Shown here: positions 6,221 to 8,790 of the stretch, piece by piece
How positions within the stretch are numbered: position 1 is the first letter of the stretch
Layout of the letters: every line of letters begins with the position of its first letter
Assembly (NCBI GenBank): GCA_050181295.1
Contig: JBFXDI010000153.1
Location: forward strand, 1-8,790
DNA from: JBFXDI01 sp050181295
GTDB taxonomy: Bacteria; Pseudomonadota; Alphaproteobacteria; Rhizobiales; Aestuariivirgaceae
Direction of reading: 5' to 3'
DNA length: 8,790 bases
The notes under the pieces: model-generated
The model's database searches: none
What the model was told of the DNA's origin: nothing
The model's input: the letters and a program-made list of their open reading frames with translations, nothing else
Program-made: the position numbers and the translations under genes

Positions 6221-6260
6221 GATTTGTAGCATAACTAAATCAGACAAATCAGACATTTTA
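6221..6260 (-). promoter_or_regulatory. AT-rich promoter region with tandem 9-bp repeat, putative operator
   Basis: The 110 bp between the M24 gene and the HTH-RibBX start contain an AT-rich island unusual for this GC-rich DNA. AAATCAGAC occurs twice in perfect tandem (6237-6245 and 6246-6254), read on the gene strand as TGTCTGATT twice plus TTTAG. GATTTGT at 6221-6227 is the inverse of ACAAATC at 6244-6250. A possible -10, TATGCT (6228-6233 on the minus strand), lies 16 bases from TGTCTG (6250-6255) as a poor -35, so the repeats would overlap the promoter. Binding by the gene's own HTH domain is plausible but inferred. A small stem (AGCGC 6260-6264, GCGCT 6274-6278) lies just upstream. Confidence 0.45.
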
Positions 6261-6298
6261 GCGCTACTGACATGCGCTGGGCGTAGGGTGCCGGCGCC

Positions 6299-7474
6299 CT
6301 ATTTAAGCACCGGGATCTCCGCCGGCGCCCGCGGCGTCAGGAGTTCCGCTCCGTTGGCCCTAAGCACGATGTTCTCCTCGTGCACCATGATGCGGCCGGG
6401 GGAAACCTCGAGCCCCGGCTCGAGGGTCAGCACCATGCCTTCCCGGAGCGGCGTCCGGTCGGCCGGGATGAAGGAGGGCCACTCGGTGAGCTGCAGCCCC
6501 AGCCCGTGGCCGAGGCGTCCGCCCTCGCTGCCCTGCCAACCGGCTTTGGCAACGACCGTCTGCATGGCGTGGTAGAGGTCGGCGGCGGTGGCGCCCGGCC
6601 GCGCGGCTGAAAAACCCGCTTCGGTCGCTTCATAGAGCGTGTGGTGCGCGCGCCTGACCGCGTCGTCGGCATGGCCCACCGCGAAGTTGCGGTCGAAGTC
6701 GCAGAAATAGCCGTCACGGATGGCGCCCGTGTCGAGCATGAGCACGTCGCCCGCCTCGAGCGGCCTGCTTGTCGCTGGCGAGATGACGTCGGTGTAGCCG
6801 TTCGGGCCGGCGCCCCCCGCCACATAGGGCACCCAGTCGGCCCCTTCCGAGAGACAGGCGATCTGGAAGTCACGGAACACGGCGTCGAGGCCGCGGCCCT
6901 GGCGCGCGAATTCCGGCACGCGCTCGAAGGCGCGCCCCGCGATGGCGCAGATGGTGCGGATCTTCTCGACCTCGGCCTCGGACTTCACTTCCCGCACCCG
7001 CCGCACGATCTGCGTCGCGTCCGCGAAGGCGAGCGGCGCGATCCTGGCTTTCACCTTCTCGTAGTCGGCAAGCGGCATCCTCAGATGCGTCTCGTGGCCC
7101 ATGGGAAGCCCGATCCGCGCGCCGGACCCCGCAAGGCTGCGGATCGTGTCGGCAAGCAGACTCACGCCGTCGTCCTCAAGATCCGGCGAGCGCCAGGTGC
7201 GGATGTCTTTCACCCAGGTGCGCGACATGAGCGGCTCGCCCGCGAGCGGGATGACGGCGACGGGATCGCCCGCTGCCGGCACGAGCACGAACCACGGCCG
7301 CGTCGGGCTTTCCCAGAAGCGCGTGAGGAAGCCCGTGACGTAGCGGATGTCCGCATCGGTCGAAAGCAGGAGGAGGCCCATGTCGGCCTCCTGCATCTGC
7401 CGCTGCAGCGCCTTCGCGCGGCGCCGGTACTCTTCCGCCCCGAAGCCGCGCGGCGCGTCTCTGACCGTCGTCAT
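6299..7474 (-). CDS. M24-family metallohydrolase (Xaa-Pro peptidase/creatinase/ectoine hydrolase-like)
   Basis: A 391-residue pita-bread-fold hydrolase. Residues 1 to about 155 are the creatinase-type N-terminal domain (LLLLSTDADIRYVTGF, 34-49) and about 160-380 the catalytic domain. The five metal ligands of the aminopeptidase P group are present: D248 (MLDTGA), D259 (FCDFDRN), H323 (GHGLG), E352 (LEPGL) and E366 (VHEEN), so a two-metal active enzyme is expected. Members cleave X-Pro peptides, creatine or the ectoine ring; motifs alone do not separate these. Its ATG overlaps the stop of the PLP-lyase gene (ATGA), with GGAAG just upstream as ribosome binding site, so the two are co-translated. 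The pairing suggests the hydrolase opens or deacylates a compound whose amine product the lyase then breaks down; this is inference. No signal peptide is evident. The gene ends in TAG 6299-6301. Confidence 0.87.
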   Translation of the reverse strand: MTTVRDAPRGFGAEEYRRRAKALQRQMQEADMGLLLLSTDADIRYVTGFLTRFWESPTRPWFVLVPAAGDPVAVIPLAGEPLMSRTWVKDIRTWRSPDLEDDGVSLLADTIRSLAGSGARIGLPMGHETHLRMPLADYEKVKARIAPLAFADATQIVRRVREVKSEAEVEKIRTICAIAGRAFERVPEFARQGRGLDAVFRDFQIACLSEGADWVPYVAGGAGPNGYTDVISPATSRPLEAGDVLMLDTGAIRDGYFCDFDRNFAVGHADDAVRRAHHTLYEATEAGFSAARPGATAADLYHAMQTVVAKAGWQGSEGGRLGHGLGLQLTEWPSFIPADRTPLREGMVLTLEPGLEVSPGRIMVHEENIVLRANGAELLTPRAPAEIPVLK

Positions 7475-8538
7475 GGCGCTTCCGCTCCCTCGGAAAGGAA
7501 GGTGAGGATGCGGCTTTTGGGCCCGAGTCCGAGCGCATGCGCGTGCGGGCCCGCGTTGAGCGCGCCGGCTATTCCGGCCGAGCCCGAAGGCGTCGTGTCG
7601 ATCCCGAGCGCCGAAAGGCTCTCGACTGTCCGGACGGCCTCCTCCTCGCTGATGGTGATAAAGCTGTCGGCGTCGCGCGCGAGCCCTGCAAGCGCGATGA
7701 GCGAGGGCTCCTTGCAGTCGAGCCGTCCCATGGAGGAGACCGGGCCGTCGGTCTTCGCCATGCGTCCCGCCCGGATGCTTCCGATGAGCGCCTGCGCGAA
7801 TTCCGGCTCCACGACGGCGATGTGCGGCGCCTTGCCCCAGACGGAGCGCGCATGGGCGGCGACGGCCGCCGCGAGGCCACCGACGCCGGCCTGGAGGAAG
7901 ATGTGGGTGGGCGCTTCATCGAGCGCGCTTGCGGCCTCCGCCGACATCTGGAGATAGCCCTCCATCACGCGGAACGGGATTTCCAGGTAGCCGGGCCACG
8001 AACTGTCGGAGAGGAGCGTCCAGCCGTTGCGCTCTGAAGCCTGCGCCGCCGCCGCCATGCTCTCCTCGTAGATGTGGCCTGCGCGCTCCACCCGTGCGCC
8101 CTTGGCCCTCAGCCGCTCGGCGAAGGCCTCCGGCACGCTTTCCGACAGGAAGATGATGGCCGTCGCGCCGAAGACTTTCGCGCCCGCCGCCACCGAGAGC
8201 CCGTGGTTGCCGGCGCTCGCCGCCGCATAGACGCGCCCTTTGAGCGCCGTCGAGAGCACCGGCGCCCCCGTCGCCACCGCGTCGCGCGCGATGACATAGG
8301 CCGCGCCCAGCGCCTTGAAGCTGCCGAGGCCCATGCGGCCCCGCTCGTCCTTGACGTGGAACCGGGCGACGCCCGCCTCGCGCGCCAGCGCCTCCGAAGC
8401 GAGGAGCGGCGTCGGCGCGAAGGCCGGACACTGCGCGAGGAGCGCCGACACGGCGCCTGCGTCCACGCTCGGCCACACGCCGCCGTGATCGAGGTCGGCG
8501 AGGCCTTTGCCGCGATGCGGATTGGAAAGGAGTTGCAA
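7471..8538 (-). CDS. Diaminopropionate ammonia-lyase-like PLP enzyme (fold type II), TTG start
   Basis: A 355-residue pyridoxal-phosphate enzyme most like diaminopropionate ammonia-lyase, which turns 2,3-diaminopropionate into pyruvate and two ammonia. Visible: APTPLL (41-46), HVKDERGRMGLGSFKALG (61-78) with PLP lysine K75, cofactor-ring motif SAGNHG (108-113), phosphate-binding QAGVGGLA (216-223), and a conserved end (PSGSAGIAGAL; LSEG). The start is TTG at 8538: an in-frame TGA lies at 8551-8553 and no ATG, GTG or TTG intervenes. Family members are often nearer 380-400 residues, so this one is short at the N-terminus. As I recall the enterobacterial enzyme, it has TDGNHG, whose Asp acts on the D-isomer; here it is SAGNHG (A109), as in threonine/serine dehydratases. 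It may act only on L-substrates or on another beta-substituted alanine. First gene of a two-gene operon with the M24 hydrolase (ATGA overlap). Confidence 0.82.
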   Translation of the reverse strand: MQLLSNPHRGKGLADLDHGGVWPSVDAGAVSALLAQCPAFAPTPLLASEALAREAGVARFHVKDERGRMGLGSFKALGAAYVIARDAVATGAPVLSTALKGRVYAAASAGNHGLSVAAGAKVFGATAIIFLSESVPEAFAERLRAKGARVERAGHIYEESMAAAAQASERNGWTLLSDSSWPGYLEIPFRVMEGYLQMSAEAASALDEAPTHIFLQAGVGGLAAAVAAHARSVWGKAPHIAVVEPEFAQALIGSIRAGRMAKTDGPVSSMGRLDCKEPSLIALAGLARDADSFITISEEEAVRTVESLSALGIDTTPSGSAGIAGALNAGPHAHALGLGPKSRILTFLSEGAEAP

Positions 8539-8790
8539 GCGGGAACCTGGTCAGGCGGGCAAGGGAACCATCATCGGGCGGGAGCGGCCCCTTCGTCAAC
8601 GGCCGAACCTGTCGTTGCAGTCGTCCCGCCGGGCTCACCTCCCCCTTGAGGGGATCGTTGCGAAATCCGATGGGCGGGGCTGGAGTTGGCTTGAGGCTGC
8701 ATTTTGAAGCGGAGAAGCTTGTTTGGTGTGGTCGGCTGGGCGCCGGGAATGGCGGGTTTGGTGTCTCAAGTGAGTTTGCTGGCGCGTTTC
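8539..8790. other. Intergenic region with a degenerate hairpin repeat; no gene seen
   Basis: No convincing protein is encoded in the last 252 bp. The only structure noted is CCCCTTGAGGGG (8643-8654), a short palindrome preceded by CTCACCTC. It resembles one arm of the CCTCCCCCTTGAGGGGGAGG-type intergenic repeats of alphaproteobacteria. On the minus strand an open frame from the window edge ends near 8630 but its translation (SDFATIPSRGR) is what this repeat type gives when translated by chance. The promoter of the PLP-lyase/M24 operon should lie here; I could not identify it. Confidence 0.4.

Noticed and set aside
6260..6278. Rho-independent terminator after the M24 gene
   Set aside because: The stem is only 5 bp (AGCGC/GCGCT) and no T-run follows on the minus strand.
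6189..6298. FMN riboswitch ahead of the riboflavin gene
   Set aside because: The 110-bp leader is too short and lacks the conserved GGGTGAAATTCCC-type and paired-helix elements in the sense direction.
6641..7957. Plus-strand frame opposite the M24 and PLP-lyase genes
   Set aside because: Antisense shadow spanning two real genes, with no recognisable domain.
6299..8538. Hydroxyectoine degradation cluster (eutB/eutD or doeA)
   Set aside because: The PLP enzyme looks more like diaminopropionate lyase than EutB, and the other ectoine genes are not visible; an ectoine role cannot be supported.
8507..8790. Small genes in the right-hand intergenic stretch
   Set aside because: The frames are short, lack recognisable motifs, and their translations come from repeat DNA or the antisense of the lyase start.

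Overview
The window looks like a high-GC alphaproteobacterial chromosome, probably Hyphomicrobiales/Rhizobiales. The clues are the strong G/C bias at third codon positions, REP-like hairpin clusters between genes, a RibBX-type riboflavin gene and an alphaproteobacterial-style tyrosine integrase. Taxonomy is inferred from style and protein families only.

Left edge (1 to about 770): the integrase-proximal end of an integrated mobile element. A tyrosine recombinase gene runs leftward out of the window (start codon at 598). It has its arm-binding and core-binding domains, and its catalytic domain lies outside. The 172 bp after it carry short repeated motifs and then switch abruptly into the coding sequence of comM (yifB), in the middle of the conserved motif KEGSHFDLP. 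The 5' part of comM is absent here, so the element appears to sit inside comM. The rest of comM (to 2084, + strand) keeps an intact AAA+ core.

Middle (2144-4750): comM converges on a three-gene minus-strand operon across an 81-bp composite palindromic repeat. In transcription order the operon is a RimB-like retropepsin-type protease, RimK (ribosomal protein S6 glutamate ligase) and an M14 succinylglutamate desuccinylase/aspartoacylase-like hydrolase. Both junctions are 4-base ATGA overlaps, so the three are probably translationally coupled. Together they could add, trim and release glutamate-type tags. A second palindromic repeat cluster (4759-4880) lies upstream of this operon.

Right (4890-8538), all minus strand: first a riboflavin-pathway gene encoding an XRE-type helix-turn-helix, a DHBP synthase (RibB) and a degenerate RibA-like domain without zinc cysteines, i.e. 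RibBX with an added DNA-binding domain. Its AT-rich promoter region carries a perfect tandem 9-bp repeat that could be an operator. Upstream is a two-gene operon: a TTG-initiated fold-type II PLP enzyme resembling diaminopropionate ammonia-lyase, followed with an ATGA overlap by an M24 creatinase/Xaa-Pro peptidase-like hydrolase, suggesting a small amino-acid-derivative catabolic unit. The final 252 bp hold no convincing gene, only a degenerate hairpin repeat. I saw no rRNA, tRNA, CRISPR array or insertion sequence.
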